The position numbers were made by a program, and so were the translations under genes. The notes beneath the pieces are model-generated. The model made no database searches and was not told the DNA's origin. It worked only from the letters and a program-made list of their open reading frames with translations. From assembly GCF_044755465.1 (NCBI RefSeq), contig NZ_JBIVRB010000004.1, positions 124,001 to 188,000 of the forward strand: a stretch of DNA of 64,000 bases, given 5' to 3'. Of this stretch, positions 35,880-44,401 are shown piece after piece (within the stretch, counting starts at the first letter, position 1; every line of letters starts with the position of its first letter). The DNA comes from Peterkaempfera sp044755465 (GTDB lineage: Bacteria > Actinomycetota > Actinomycetes > Streptomycetales > Streptomycetaceae).

Positions 35880-37733
35880 ATGTGCGGAATTGTTGGTTAC
35901 GTGGGCGGGCAGCCCGCGCTCGATGTAGTGATCGCCGGCCTGAAGAGACTGGAGTATCGCGGCTACGACTCGGCGGGCGTCGCCGTGCAGACCGAGGACG
36001 GCGAGCTGGCCGTCGACAAGCGGGCGGGCAAGCTCGCCAACCTGGAGAAGGCGCTCGCGGAGAGCCCGCTGCCGTCCGGCGGCACCGGAATCGGGCACAC
36101 CCGGTGGGCCACCCACGGCGGTCCCACCGATGCCAACGCCCACCCCCACCTGGATGACGCGAGCAGGGTCGCGGTCGTCCACAACGGGATCATCGAGAAC
36201 TTCGCGACGCTGCGGGCGGAGCTGGCGGAGCGCGGGCACCAGCTGCGCTCGGAGACCGACACCGAGGTGGTCTCGCACCTCCTCGCGGAGGAGTACGGTC
36301 CGGCCGGCGGCGACCTGGCCGAGGCGATGCGGCGGGTCTGCCGGATGCTGGACGGGGCGTTCACCCTGGTCGCGGTGCACGCGGACGCGCCGGGCGTGGT
36401 GGTCGGCGCCCGCCGCAACTCGCCGCTGGTGGTCGGGCGCGGCGAGGGCGAGAACTTCCTCGCCTCGGACGTGGCCGCGTTCATCGCCCACACCCGGGAG
36501 GCGATCGAGCTCGGCCAGGACCAGGTCGTGGAGCTGCGCGCCGGTTCGGTGACGGTCACCGACTTCGACGGTGCGCCCGCCGAGGTCCGCGAGTACCACG
36601 TGGACTGGGACGCGTCGGCCGCCGAGAAGGGCGGTTACGACTACTTCATGCTCAAGGAGATCGCCGAGCAGCCCAAGGCGGTCGCGGACACCCTGCTGGG
36701 CCGGATCGGCTCCGACGGCCGGCTCACCCTGGACGAGGTGCGGATCGAGAGCCGGGTGCTGCGCGCGGTCGACAAGGTCGTGATCGTGGCGTGCGGCACC
36801 GCCTTCCACGCGGGCATGATCGCCAAGTACGCGATCGAGCACTGGACCCGGGTGCCCTGCGAGGTCGAGCTGGCCAGCGAGTTCCGCTACCGGGACCCGA
36901 TCCTGGACGAGCAGACCCTGGTCATCGCCATCTCGCAGTCCGGCGAGACCATGGACACCCTGATGGCGCTGCGGCACGCCCGTGAGCAGGGCGCCAAGGT
37001 GCTGGCCATCTGCAACACCAACGGCTCCACCATCCCCCGCGAGTCGGACGCCGTGCTGTACACGCACGCCGGTCCGGAGGTCGCGGTGGCCTCCACCAAG
37101 GCGTTCCTCACCCAGCTGGTCGCCTGCTACCTGGTCGCCCTCTACCTGGGCCAGGTGCGCGGCACCAAGTGGGGCGACGAGATCTCCGACGTGATCCGGC
37201 AGCTGGCCGACGCCCCCCGGCAGGTCCAGGAGGTGCTGGCCACCATGGAGCCGGTGCGGGAGCTGGCCCGGTCGCTGGCCTCGGCGTCCTCGGTGCTGTT
37301 CCTGGGCCGCCATGTGGGCTACCCGGTGGCGATGGAGGGCGCGCTCAAGCTCAAGGAGCTGGCGTACATGCACGCCGAGGGCTTCGCGGCGGGCGAGCTG
37401 AAGCACGGTCCGATCGCGCTGATCGAGCCGGGGCTGCCGGTGGTCGTGGTGGTGCCGTCGCCGCGCGGCCGCTCGGTGCTGCACGACAAGATCGTCTCCA
37501 ACATCCAGGAGATCCGGGCCCGTGGTGCGCGGACCATCGTGATCGCGGAGGAGGGCGACGAGACGGTGGCCCCGTACGCCGACCACCTGGTCCGCATCCC
37601 GGTGACGCCGACGCTGCTCCAGCCGCTGGTCTCCACGGTGCCGTTGCAGGTTTTCGCCTGCGAGCTGGCCACCGCCAAGGGCCATGAGGTGGACCAGCCG
37701 CGCAACCTCGCCAAGTCGGTGACGGTGGAGTAG
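35880..37733 (+). CDS. glmS: Glutamine-fructose-6-phosphate aminotransferase (isomerizing)
   Basis: 617 residues. GlmS makes glucosamine-6-phosphate from fructose-6-phosphate and glutamine, the entry to amino-sugar and wall synthesis. The start MCGIVGYVG exposes the catalytic Cys after Met removal, which fixes the ATG at 35880. The glutaminase domain (1-240) has GHTRWATHG and the NGIIENF motif; two SIS domains follow with SQSGETMDT and STKAFLTQL, ending NLAKSVTVE. Divergent from coaA. A terminator follows after 58 nt. Confidence 0.97.
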   Translation: MCGIVGYVGGQPALDVVIAGLKRLEYRGYDSAGVAVQTEDGELAVDKRAGKLANLEKALAESPLPSGGTGIGHTRWATHGGPTDANAHPHLDDASRVAVVHNGIIENFATLRAELAERGHQLRSETDTEVVSHLLAEEYGPAGGDLAEAMRRVCRMLDGAFTLVAVHADAPGVVVGARRNSPLVVGRGEGENFLASDVAAFIAHTREAIELGQDQVVELRAGSVTVTDFDGAPAEVREYHVDWDASAAEKGGYDYFMLKEIAEQPKAVADTLLGRIGSDGRLTLDEVRIESRVLRAVDKVVIVACGTAFHAGMIAKYAIEHWTRVPCEVELASEFRYRDPILDEQTLVIAISQSGETMDTLMALRHAREQGAKVLAICNTNGSTIPRESDAVLYTHAGPEVAVASTKAFLTQLVACYLVALYLGQVRGTKWGDEISDVIRQLADAPRQVQEVLATMEPVRELARSLASASSVLFLGRHVGYPVAMEGALKLKELAYMHAEGFAAGELKHGPIALIEPGLPVVVVVPSPRGRSVLHDKIVSNIQEIRARGARTIVIAEEGDETVAPYADHLVRIPVTPTLLQPLVSTVPLQVFACELATAKGHEVDQPRNLAKSVTVE

Positions 37734-37791
37734 CGGGCGTCACCCGTCCGGCGGGCACCGCCCGCCGCCCTCCGTCCGCCGTGCGGCACCG

Positions 37792-37823
37792 GCCGGGTCG
37801 CCCCCCTCGTGGGGCGGCCCGGC
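37792..37823 (+). terminator. Terminator after glmS
   Basis: A 13-bp stem with one T-G pair (GCCGGGTCGCCCC at 37792-37804, GGGGCGGCCCGGC at 37811-37823) and a 6-nt loop. Confidence 0.75.
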
Positions 37824-37906
37824 TTCGCTGTGCCCGCGCCGGGCGGGCGGCGGTGCGGAATGCTGGGGGCAGCACGCGGCGGTCCGTCGCGGAGAGGAGC
37901 AGGCCG

Positions 37907-38275
37907 ATGATCATAGGCGTGGGCATCGACGTCGCGGCGATCGACCGCTTCGGCGAATCGCTGGAGCGGACCCCCCGAATGGCCGAACGGCTGTTCACCG
38001 ACGGCGAGCTGCATCTGGCGTCCGGGGAGCGGCGCGGCACCGCCTCGCTGGCGGCCCGGTTCGCGGCCAAGGAGGCGCTGGCCAAGGCGCTGGGGGCGCC
38101 CGCCGGGCTGAACTGGCTGGACGTGGAGGTGCACACCGAGCCGTCCGGGCGGCCGGTGCTCCGGGTGACCGGCACGGTGGCGGCGCGGGCCGCGGAGCTG
38201 GGGGTGACGTCGTGGCACGTGTCGCTCAGCCATGACGCGGGCGTAGCGTCGGCGGTGGTGATCGCCGAGGGGTGA
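37907..38275 (+). CDS. acpS: Holo-[acyl-carrier-protein] synthase
   Basis: 122 residues, trimeric-type AcpS. It transfers the phosphopantetheine arm of CoA to acyl carrier protein. GVGIDVAAIDRF holds the metal-binding Asp and RFAAKEALAKALG the Glu and Lys of the active site; SWHVSLSHDAGVASAVV ends the fold. ATG at 37907 follows GAGAGGAG. The stop overlaps a GTG of the following frame, but the better nnr start is 42 nt downstream. Confidence 0.95.
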   Translation: MIIGVGIDVAAIDRFGESLERTPRMAERLFTDGELHLASGERRGTASLAARFAAKEALAKALGAPAGLNWLDVEVHTEPSGRPVLRVTGTVAARAAELGVTSWHVSLSHDAGVASAVVIAEG

Positions 38276-38316
38276 ACCCGTTCGGCGTACGGCGCAGGAC
38301 GCTGAGGGAGGCTCGG

Positions 38317-39942
38317 ATGCGGTACGCGCACACGGTCGAGCGGGTGCGGGCGGCGGAGGCGGCGCTGATGGCGCGGCTGCCGGAGGGCACGCTGATGCAG
38401 CGGGCGGCGGCGGGGCTGGCGGCCACCTGTGCGGGGGCGTTGTCGGACCTGCGTGGCAGTGTGTACGGCAGCAGGGTGGTGGTGCTGGCGGGCAGCGGGG
38501 ACAACGGGGGTGACGCGCTCTACGCCGGGGCGCGCCTCGCCCGGCGCGGGGCCGGGGTGACGGCGGTGCTGCTGGCACCGGAGCGGGCGCATCGGGGCGG
38601 GCTGGCGGCGCTGCGGGTGGCCGGCGGCTCGGTGGCGGGTGGCCGGGGGGAGGGGGAGGAGCGGGTCGAGCACGCCGATCTGGTGCTGGACGGGATCGTG
38701 GGGATCGGCGGTACGGGCGGTCTGCGGCCGGCGGCGGTGCCGTTCGCGGCGGCGGCGCAGCGGGCCCGGGAGCGGCGCGGGGCGCTGGTGGTGGCCGTCG
38801 ACCTGCCGAGCGGGGTGGACGCGGACACGGGGGAGGTGCACGGGGCCGCCGTCCGGGCCGATGTGACGGTCACGTTCGGGACGCACAAGCCGGGGCTGCT
38901 GGTGGACCCGGGGGCCGAGTACGCGGGGGTGGTGCGGCTGGTGGACATCGGGCTGGGGCCGGAGCTGGGGGAGGGGCGGCCGGGCGGTCCGGCCGCTGCC
39001 GAGGCGTTGCAGCACGCCGATGTGGCGGGGCTGCTGCCGCTGCCCGGTGGGGAGAGCGACAAGTACCGGCGGGGCGTGGTGGGGATCGCGGCCGGGTCGG
39101 CTCGCTATCCGGGGGCGGCGGTGCTCGCGGTGGCGGGGGCGCTGCACGGTGGGGCGGGCGCGGTGCGGTACGCGGGCAGTGCGGCCGAGGAGGTGGTGCG
39201 GCGCTTCCCGGAGACGCTGGTGACCGGCGGCGGGCCGGCCGACGCCGGGCGGGTGCAGGCCTGGGTGGTCGGTCCGGGGCTGGGGGATGGGCCGGAGGCG
39301 CACCGGGCGCTGGAGGAGGCGCTGGCCGCCGATGTGCCGGTGCTGGTGGACGCGGACGGGCTCACCCTGCTGGCGCAGCGCGGCCCGGTGCTGCTGGAGG
39401 GCCGCCGCGCCCCGGTGCTGCTCACCCCGCACGCCGGCGAGGCGACGCGGCTGCTGGCCGCCGTGCACCGGGGCGAGCCGGCCGACGCGGTGGCTGCGGC
39501 GCGGCTGCGGCACGCCGTGCGGCTGGCCGAGGCGTACGGGGCGGCGGTGCTGCTCAAGGGGTCGACCACGGTGGTGGTGCCGGCCCCGGCGGAGTCGGCC
39601 GAGGTGCACTCCGCCGAGGGCCGGGAGTGGCCCGGCTTCCCGGTGGCGGGCGGGCGGCCGGTCCGGGTGAATCCCACCGGTACCGCGTGGCTGGCCACGG
39701 CGGGCAGCGGCGATGTGCTGTCGGGGCTGGCCGGTTCGCTGCTGGCGGCCGGTCTCGACCCGGCCGACGCCGCCTCCGTCGCCGCCTATCTGCACGGCCT
39801 GGCCGCCCGTACCGCCGCCGTCGGCCGCTCGGGCACCGCACCGCTCACCCCGGCCGCTCCGGTGGTCGGCGCCCCGGTGTCGGCCCTGGAGGTGGCCGCC
39901 GCCCTCCGTGCCGCCTGGCGCAGCGTCCGGGCGGCCGGCTGA
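38317..39942 (+). CDS. nnr: Bifunctional NAD(P)H-hydrate repair enzyme (epimerase/dehydratase)
   Basis: 541 residues. The N-terminal YjeF_N domain (1-215; VVVLAGSGDNGGDALYAGARL, VAVDLPSGVDADTG) is the NAD(P)HX epimerase, and the C-terminal carbohydrate-kinase-like domain (230-541; VVGPGLGDG, LTPHAGEATRLL, LLKGSTTVV, NPTGTAWLATAGSGDVLSG) is the ADP- or ATP-dependent dehydratase. ATG at 38317 has GAGGGAGG 5 nt upstream and is preferred over GTG at 38272, which overlaps the acpS stop. A 10-bp hairpin at 39964-39994 follows. It is downstream of acpS, a frequent neighbour in actinobacteria. Confidence 0.94.
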   Translation: MRYAHTVERVRAAEAALMARLPEGTLMQRAAAGLAATCAGALSDLRGSVYGSRVVVLAGSGDNGGDALYAGARLARRGAGVTAVLLAPERAHRGGLAALRVAGGSVAGGRGEGEERVEHADLVLDGIVGIGGTGGLRPAAVPFAAAAQRARERRGALVVAVDLPSGVDADTGEVHGAAVRADVTVTFGTHKPGLLVDPGAEYAGVVRLVDIGLGPELGEGRPGGPAAAEALQHADVAGLLPLPGGESDKYRRGVVGIAAGSARYPGAAVLAVAGALHGGAGAVRYAGSAAEEVVRRFPETLVTGGGPADAGRVQAWVVGPGLGDGPEAHRALEEALAADVPVLVDADGLTLLAQRGPVLLEGRRAPVLLTPHAGEATRLLAAVHRGEPADAVAAARLRHAVRLAEAYGAAVLLKGSTTVVVPAPAESAEVHSAEGREWPGFPVAGGRPVRVNPTGTAWLATAGSGDVLSGLAGSLLAAGLDPADAASVAAYLHGLAARTAAVGRSGTAPLTPAAPVVGAPVSALEVAAALRAAWRSVRAAG

Positions 39943-40250
39943 CCGGCACTGGCGGTTCCGCTGCGGCGGCGGGTGCGTCCGGTGCCCGCCGCCGTCGGCG
40001 TCCGCCGCGCCACCGGCTGACCGCCGCTCCGCTGCCCCTTGCGCCCGGGTGCGTCTCGACTCCGTAACAGCTGGGACGTGGCTCTCGGCAGCTGCAACCG
40101 TTGGGCCGTTCGGGTGGTCTTGATGGGAGTGCGGGAGGACGCGCCGTGCGCTTTCACGGTGCGCGCCCCCACGACCCTCAGGGCCCTCATGACCCGCAGG
40201 GGAAGAGGCGCGCCGCCGGGCGGCGGGCGCGCGCTGAGGAGGCGAGATCA
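39943..40250 (+). other. nnr to L,D-transpeptidase gap
   Basis: Holds a 10-bp hairpin CGGCGGCGGG / CCCGCCGCCG (39964-39973 with 39985-39994), probably the nnr terminator, and a bulged 10-bp hairpin at 40208-40232 that ends 4 nt before the Shine-Dalgarno of the next gene. I see no convincing promoter. An ATG-started frame from 40101 reads into the next gene but is not supported as coding. Confidence 0.5.
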
Positions 40251-40970
40251 TTGCGGAACGGGCAGATATCCGGGCGCTCACGCGCGGCCACGGCCGGGCG
40301 GCGGGCCGGCGTGGCGCTGGCCACCGTGGGCCTGGTGGCGCCGGTGTCGCTCTTCGTACTCGGCGGTGAGGCGCAGGCGGCCACGTCCTGCACCAAGACC
40401 GCCGGCCCCTACCAGCGGCAGCTGGAGTCCTACCTCAAGCTGAAGGTGGACGGCAAGCAGTCGGCCGCCGACTGCCGGGCGATCCAGAAGTTCCAGGTCA
40501 AGTACAAGATCAACCCGCACATCGGCTACGCCGGCCCGGTCACCTGGGCCAAGGTGCAGCAGCTCAAGGCGGCGGCCAACCCCAACGCGGCCGGCAAGTG
40601 CCCCACCAACAAGGGCCGGATCGCCTGCGTGGACCTCAAGCGCCAGCTGATGTGGGTGCAGAACGGCAAGAAGGTGATCTACAGCCCGGTCAAGATCCGC
40701 TCCGGCCGCAAGGGCTATGTCACCCGCACCGGCCTCAAGCGGATCTACTGGCGGCACAAGGACCACTGGTCGACCCTCTACAACGTGGCGATGCCGTACA
40801 GCCAGTTCTTCGACGGCGGCGAGGCGTTCCACGGGGTGTCCATCCCGATCTCCACCCCGCCCGGTTCACACGGCTGCGTCAACATGACCAACAGCGACGC
40901 CAAGCGGCTGTGGGGCGTCCTCAAGCAGAACGACTATGTGTACATCTGGGGCAAGCGGCCCGGCACCTGA
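40251..40970 (+). CDS. L,D-transpeptidase (YkuD) with peptidoglycan-binding domain, secreted
   Basis: 239 residues. A signal peptide ends at GGEAQA-AT (about residues 18-44: RRAGVALATVGLVAPVSLFVLGG). A peptidoglycan_binding_1 domain follows (QLESYLKLKVDGKQSAADCRAIQKFQ in part), then the YkuD domain with the catalytic motif FHG(V)SIPISTPPGSHGCVN, His and Cys intact. Such enzymes form 3-3 cross-links in peptidoglycan. TTG at 40251 is chosen because GAGGAGG lies 8 nt upstream and no better start exists; an ATG at 40101 would add 50 unlikely residues. It neighbours alr, another wall gene. Confidence 0.88.
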   Translation: MRNGQISGRSRAATAGRRAGVALATVGLVAPVSLFVLGGEAQAATSCTKTAGPYQRQLESYLKLKVDGKQSAADCRAIQKFQVKYKINPHIGYAGPVTWAKVQQLKAAANPNAAGKCPTNKGRIACVDLKRQLMWVQNGKKVIYSPVKIRSGRKGYVTRTGLKRIYWRHKDHWSTLYNVAMPYSQFFDGGEAFHGVSIPISTPPGSHGCVNMTNSDAKRLWGVLKQNDYVYIWGKRPGT

Positions 40971-41094
40971 TCGCCGCCCCCACCCCGGCGCCCGCCCCGC
41001 AGCTGTCCGCGGGGCGGGCGCTCGCGTCCGCCCGCCGCACCCCCGCCCCCGGCGTGCAGGGCTCCGACCTGAGGTTCTGGGAGACTGGCATGCG

Positions 41095-42264
41095 ATGAGA
41101 ACAGCGATGCGTGCCGAAGCCACGGTGGACCTGGCGGCGCTTCGGGCCAATGTCGAAGCCCTGCGCGGCCGGGCGCCCCGGTCCCAGGTGATGGCCGTGG
41201 TGAAGGCGGACGCCTACGGCCACGGCATGGTGCCCTGCGCCCGCGAGGCCCTGCACGCGGGCGCGACCTGGCTCGGCACCGCCACCCCCGAGGAGGCGCT
41301 GGCCCTGCGGGCCGCCGGGATCGGCCCCGACCGGGCCCGGGTGCTCTGCTGGCTCTGGACGCCCGGCGGCCCGTGGGCCGAAGCGATCCTGGCCGGGGTG
41401 GACATCTCGATCAGCGCCGGCTGGGCACTGCGGGAACTGCTCGCCGCCGTCGACCGGACGGGCGTACCGGCCACCGTCCACCTCAAGGCCGACACCGGCC
41501 TGGGCCGCAACGGCTGCCAGCCGCACGACTGGCCCGCACTGGTCGCCACCGCCCGCCGCGCCGAGGCCGCCGGGCAGCTGCGCATCGCCGGACTCTGGTC
41601 CCACCTGGCCGCCGCCGACGAGCCCGGACACCCCTCGATCCGGCTCCAGCTGGCCGCCTTCCGCGATGCCGTCGACTACGCCGAGGCCCAGGGCGTCCGG
41701 CCCGAGGTACGGCACCTGGCCAACTCGGCCGCCACCCTGCTGCTGCCCGAGGCGCAATACGACCTGGTCCGGCCGGGTCTGGCGATGTACGGGCTGTCAC
41801 CGGTCCCGGAGGTCGGCTCCCCGGCCGACTTCGGGCTGCACCCGGTGCTGACGCTGGCGGGCCGGCTGGCCTCGGTCAAGCGGGTGCCCGGCGGCCACGG
41901 CGTGAGCTACGGCCACCACTACGTCACCCCCGGCGAGACCACCCTCGCCCTGGTCCCGCTCGGCTACGCCGACGGCGTCCCCCGGCATGCCAGCGGCGGC
42001 GGCCCGGTCCAGGTGGCCGGAAAGTGGCGTACCGTGGCGGGCCGGGTCGCGATGGACCAGTTCGTGGTGGACCTCGGCGGCGACCGCGCCGAGCCTGGCG
42101 ACGAGGCGGTGCTGTTCGGCCCGGGTGACCGGGGCGAGCCCACCGCCGAGGACTGGGCGCGGGCCTGCGGGACGCTGTCGTACGAGATCGTCACCCGGAT
42201 CGGGGTAAGAGTCCCCCGCAGATATGTGGGCGGGCAGGCCGAAGGGCAGGAGGGCACCCCCTGA
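41095..42264 (+). CDS. alr: Alanine racemase
   Basis: 389 residues, PLP enzyme that makes D-alanine for peptidoglycan. Lys37 in AVVKADAYGHGMV carries PLP; the catalytic Tyr is in GVSYGHHYVTPGET near 272; LANSAATLLLP and RPGLAMYGLSP are typical. ATG at 41095 follows GGGAG at about 11 nt; an ATG four codons later is possible. The end is followed at once by two 20-nt tandem units carrying mini-ORFs before the hydrolase gene. Confidence 0.95.
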   Translation: MRTAMRAEATVDLAALRANVEALRGRAPRSQVMAVVKADAYGHGMVPCAREALHAGATWLGTATPEEALALRAAGIGPDRARVLCWLWTPGGPWAEAILAGVDISISAGWALRELLAAVDRTGVPATVHLKADTGLGRNGCQPHDWPALVATARRAEAAGQLRIAGLWSHLAAADEPGHPSIRLQLAAFRDAVDYAEAQGVRPEVRHLANSAATLLLPEAQYDLVRPGLAMYGLSPVPEVGSPADFGLHPVLTLAGRLASVKRVPGGHGVSYGHHYVTPGETTLALVPLGYADGVPRHASGGGPVQVAGKWRTVAGRVAMDQFVVDLGGDRAEPGDEAVLFGPGDRGEPTAEDWARACGTLSYEIVTRIGVRVPRRYVGGQAEGQEGTP

Positions 42265-42266
42265 AC

Positions 42267-42310
42267 ATGAGCAGCGAGTCCCGGACATGAGCAGCGAGTC
42301 CCGGGCATGA
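42267..42310 (+). repeat. Tandem 20-bp units with ATGA-linked mini-ORFs
   Basis: Units 42267-42286 (ATGAGCAGCGAGTCCCGGAC) and 42287-42306 (one base different) are followed by the hydrolase start, which is 16/20 identical to them. Each unit opens a seven-codon frame (MSSESRT, MSSESRA) whose TGA overlaps the next ATG. The only strong Shine-Dalgarno, AGGAGG, is at 42248-42253, before the first unit. Confidence 0.75.
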
Positions 42311-43707
42311 GCGGCGACGCGCGCGGGCCGGCGGACGCGGCCCCCGGCGCGGGCCCCGCGCTGCGCGCCGTGCAGGCGGTCGGCGGCGTCGCCGGAGCCG
42401 CCGTGGACGGCCGGCTGCTGCGCGCCGGGCGGCGGGCGGCCCTGGTCGGCATGTCGGTGGGCGTGGTGGCGGCGGGCGCGGCCGCCGGGATGGCCATGGA
42501 CCGGCTCACCGTCAGCCGCACCATGCGGCTGCGGGCCCGCGCCGAACTGGACGCCGCCGCGCCGTTCGGCTCGCTGCGCGGTGTCTCCCGCCAGGTCACG
42601 GCGGACGACGGCACCCGGCTGTACGTGGAGCTGGACGGGCTCGGCCTGCCGGAAGCGCCTGCCGCGCCGGAAGGGGAGGACGGGGATGCGGAGGACGGGG
42701 AGGCGGAGGACGGGGAGGCGGAGGACGTGGAGGTGGACGTGGACGAGGGCGTCGTACGCCGGAGCTGGTTCACCCGCCGCCGCCCGCCGCGCCCCCAGCC
42801 GCTGCCCATCGCCCCCGCCGCGCCCGCCGAGGAGCCCGGGACCGCCCCGCTGACCGTGGTGTATTGCCACGGCTACTGCCTCAACCTGGACAGCTGGCAC
42901 TTCCAGCGCGCCGCGCTGCGGGACAGCGCCCGGCTGGTCCTGTGGGACCAGCGCAGCCACGGCCGCTCCGAGCGCGGCCGGTCCTACCAGTCCGGCGAAC
43001 CCGCCACCATCGACCAGCTGGGCGCCGACCTGCGCGCGGTCATCGACGCGGTGGCCCCCGAAGGCCCGCTGGTGCTGGTGGGCCACTCCATGGGCGGCAT
43101 GACCGTGATGGCGCTCGCCGACCAGGACCCGGAGCTGTTCCGCGACCGGGTGGTGGGGGTGGCGCTGCTCGGCACCACGGCGGGCAACTGGCGCGAGGTC
43201 ACGCTCGGCCTGCCCGCGTACGGCGCCAAGGTGTGGCACCGGGTCGCGCCGGGGGTGATCCGGGCGCTGGGCCGCCAGGTGGAGCTGGTCGAGGCCACCC
43301 GGCGGGCGGGCAGCGAGCTGACGGCGGCGCTGTACCGCCGGTTCTCCTTCGGCAGCCACGAGGTGGACCCGGCCGTGGCCCGGTTCGCGGAGCAGATGCT
43401 GGAGGCCACCCCGATCGACGTGGTCGCCGAGTTCTACCCGGCCTTCGACCTGCACGACAAGACCGCCGCGCTGGCCGCGCTCTCCGGCATCCCCGCCCTG
43501 GTGCTGGCCGGCTCCCGCGATCTGCTCACCCCGCCCGGACACAGCGAGGCGATAGCCGCCGCGCTGCCCGGCGCCGAACTGCTGCTCGTCCCCGACGCCG
43601 GACACCTGGTGATGCTGGAGCACCCGGAGCTGGTGAACAGCCGCCTCGCCGCCCTGCTGGACCGCGCCACCGCCGCCCCGCCGGGCGGCGCGGGCATGCG
43701 ACCCTGA
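42307..43707 (+). CDS. Alpha/beta hydrolase, membrane-anchored
   Basis: 466 residues. One hydrophobic segment at about 47-63 (ALVGMSVGVVAAGAAAGMAM) anchors it. The hydrolase core starts near 178 (LTVVYCHGYCLNLDSWHFQR), with the nucleophile elbow GHSMGG near 260 and a late DAGHLVMLEHPE His. An acidic insert of about 25 residues (repeat EDGEAEDGEAED) lies between anchor and core. The substrate is unknown; similar genes lie between alr and tsaE in streptomycetes. ATG at 42307 has no Shine-Dalgarno of its own and seems to depend on coupling through the mini-ORFs. Confidence 0.87.
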   Translation: MSGDARGPADAAPGAGPALRAVQAVGGVAGAAVDGRLLRAGRRAALVGMSVGVVAAGAAAGMAMDRLTVSRTMRLRARAELDAAAPFGSLRGVSRQVTADDGTRLYVELDGLGLPEAPAAPEGEDGDAEDGEAEDGEAEDVEVDVDEGVVRRSWFTRRRPPRPQPLPIAPAAPAEEPGTAPLTVVYCHGYCLNLDSWHFQRAALRDSARLVLWDQRSHGRSERGRSYQSGEPATIDQLGADLRAVIDAVAPEGPLVLVGHSMGGMTVMALADQDPELFRDRVVGVALLGTTAGNWREVTLGLPAYGAKVWHRVAPGVIRALGRQVELVEATRRAGSELTAALYRRFSFGSHEVDPAVARFAEQMLEATPIDVVAEFYPAFDLHDKTAALAALSGIPALVLAGSRDLLTPPGHSEAIAAALPGAELLLVPDAGHLVMLEHPELVNSRLAALLDRATAAPPGGAGMRP

Positions 43708-43761
43708 CCACCGGGGCACTCCGCCCCCCGCCCGTACCACCGGAAGGACAGCGACACCCCC

Positions 43762-44265
43762 ATGGGCTCGTACGCCACGCTCACCGTGCCCACGCCCGAG
43801 GACATGCACCGCCTGGGCCGCGACCTCGCCGCGCTGCTGCTCCCCGGCGACCTGGTGCTGCTCTCCGGCGAACTCGGCGCCGGCAAGACCACGCTCACCC
43901 GGGGCCTGGGGGAGGGGCTCGGCGTGCGCGGCGCGGTCACCTCGCCCACCTTTGTGATCGCCCGGGTGCATCCGTCGCTGAGCGGGGGGCCGGCGCTGGT
44001 GCACGTGGACGCCTACCGGCTGGGCGGCGGGCTGGACGAGATGGAGGATCTCGACCTGGACGTCTCGCTGCCGGAGTCGGTGGTGGTCGTGGAGTGGGGT
44101 GAGGGGCGGGTCGAGGAGCTGTCCGAGGACCGGTTGGAGGTACGGATCGGGCGCGGGCTCGGCGGGGACGCGCCGGCCGAGGAGGACGGCGATCCGCGCC
44201 GGGTGGTGCTGGGCGGGGTGGGGCCGCGCTGGGACGGGGTGGACCTGGGGGTGCTCGCTCGGTGA
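43762..44265 (+). CDS. tsaE: tRNA t6A biosynthesis ATPase TsaE
   Basis: 167 residues. TsaE works with TsaB and TsaD to make threonylcarbamoyl-adenosine at tRNA position 37. The P-loop GELGAGKTTLTRGL is at 37-50, SPTFVIARVH and the Walker-B-like HVDAYRL follow, then SVVVVEWGE. The partner genes tsaB and tsaD lie 1.3 and 2.6 kb downstream. ATG at 43762; GGAAGG is 14 nt upstream, rather far. A palindrome follows the gene. Confidence 0.95.
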   Translation: MGSYATLTVPTPEDMHRLGRDLAALLLPGDLVLLSGELGAGKTTLTRGLGEGLGVRGAVTSPTFVIARVHPSLSGGPALVHVDAYRLGGGLDEMEDLDLDVSLPESVVVVEWGEGRVEELSEDRLEVRIGRGLGGDAPAEEDGDPRRVVLGGVGPRWDGVDLGVLAR

Positions 44266-44307
44266 CGCCGGGGCGGCTGCCGCCGGGGCGGGGCCGGGCC
44301 GGGGCTG

Positions 44308-44328
44308 TTGCCGACACGTTGTCGGCAA
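44308..44328 (+). other. 21-bp palindrome after tsaE
   Basis: TTGCCGACA-CGT-TGTCGGCAA, 9-bp arms and a 3-nt centre, 42 nt after tsaE. Either a terminator stem for tsaE or an operator for the small gene downstream. A second short repeat GCAA / TTGC follows directly. Confidence 0.55.
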
Positions 44329-44373
44329 GCGGTTGCATCCTGGGGGTCGGGCATGGTGACATGGTGGTGCTGG

Positions 44374-44392
44374 TTAGGTTTGCCTAACTCCG
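44374..44392 (+). promoter_or_regulatory. Iron-box-like operator (IdeR/DmdR type)
   Basis: The 19 bases from TTAGG at 44374 match the DtxR/IdeR consensus TTAGGTTAGSCTAACCTAA at 14 of 19 positions, 14 of the first 15. The core TTAGG-TTTG-CCTAA is a perfect inverted repeat. It contains TAGGTT, which could be a -10, and ends 9 nt before the ATG of the next gene. The match is seen; regulation by iron is inferred. Confidence 0.55.
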
Positions 44393-44401
44393 GGAGGCGT
44401 C

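Noticed and set aside
37351..40281. 976-codon minus-strand frame opposite glmS end, acpS and nnr
   Set aside because: Antisense shadow of three well-supported genes; low-complexity Arg/Pro/Ala content.
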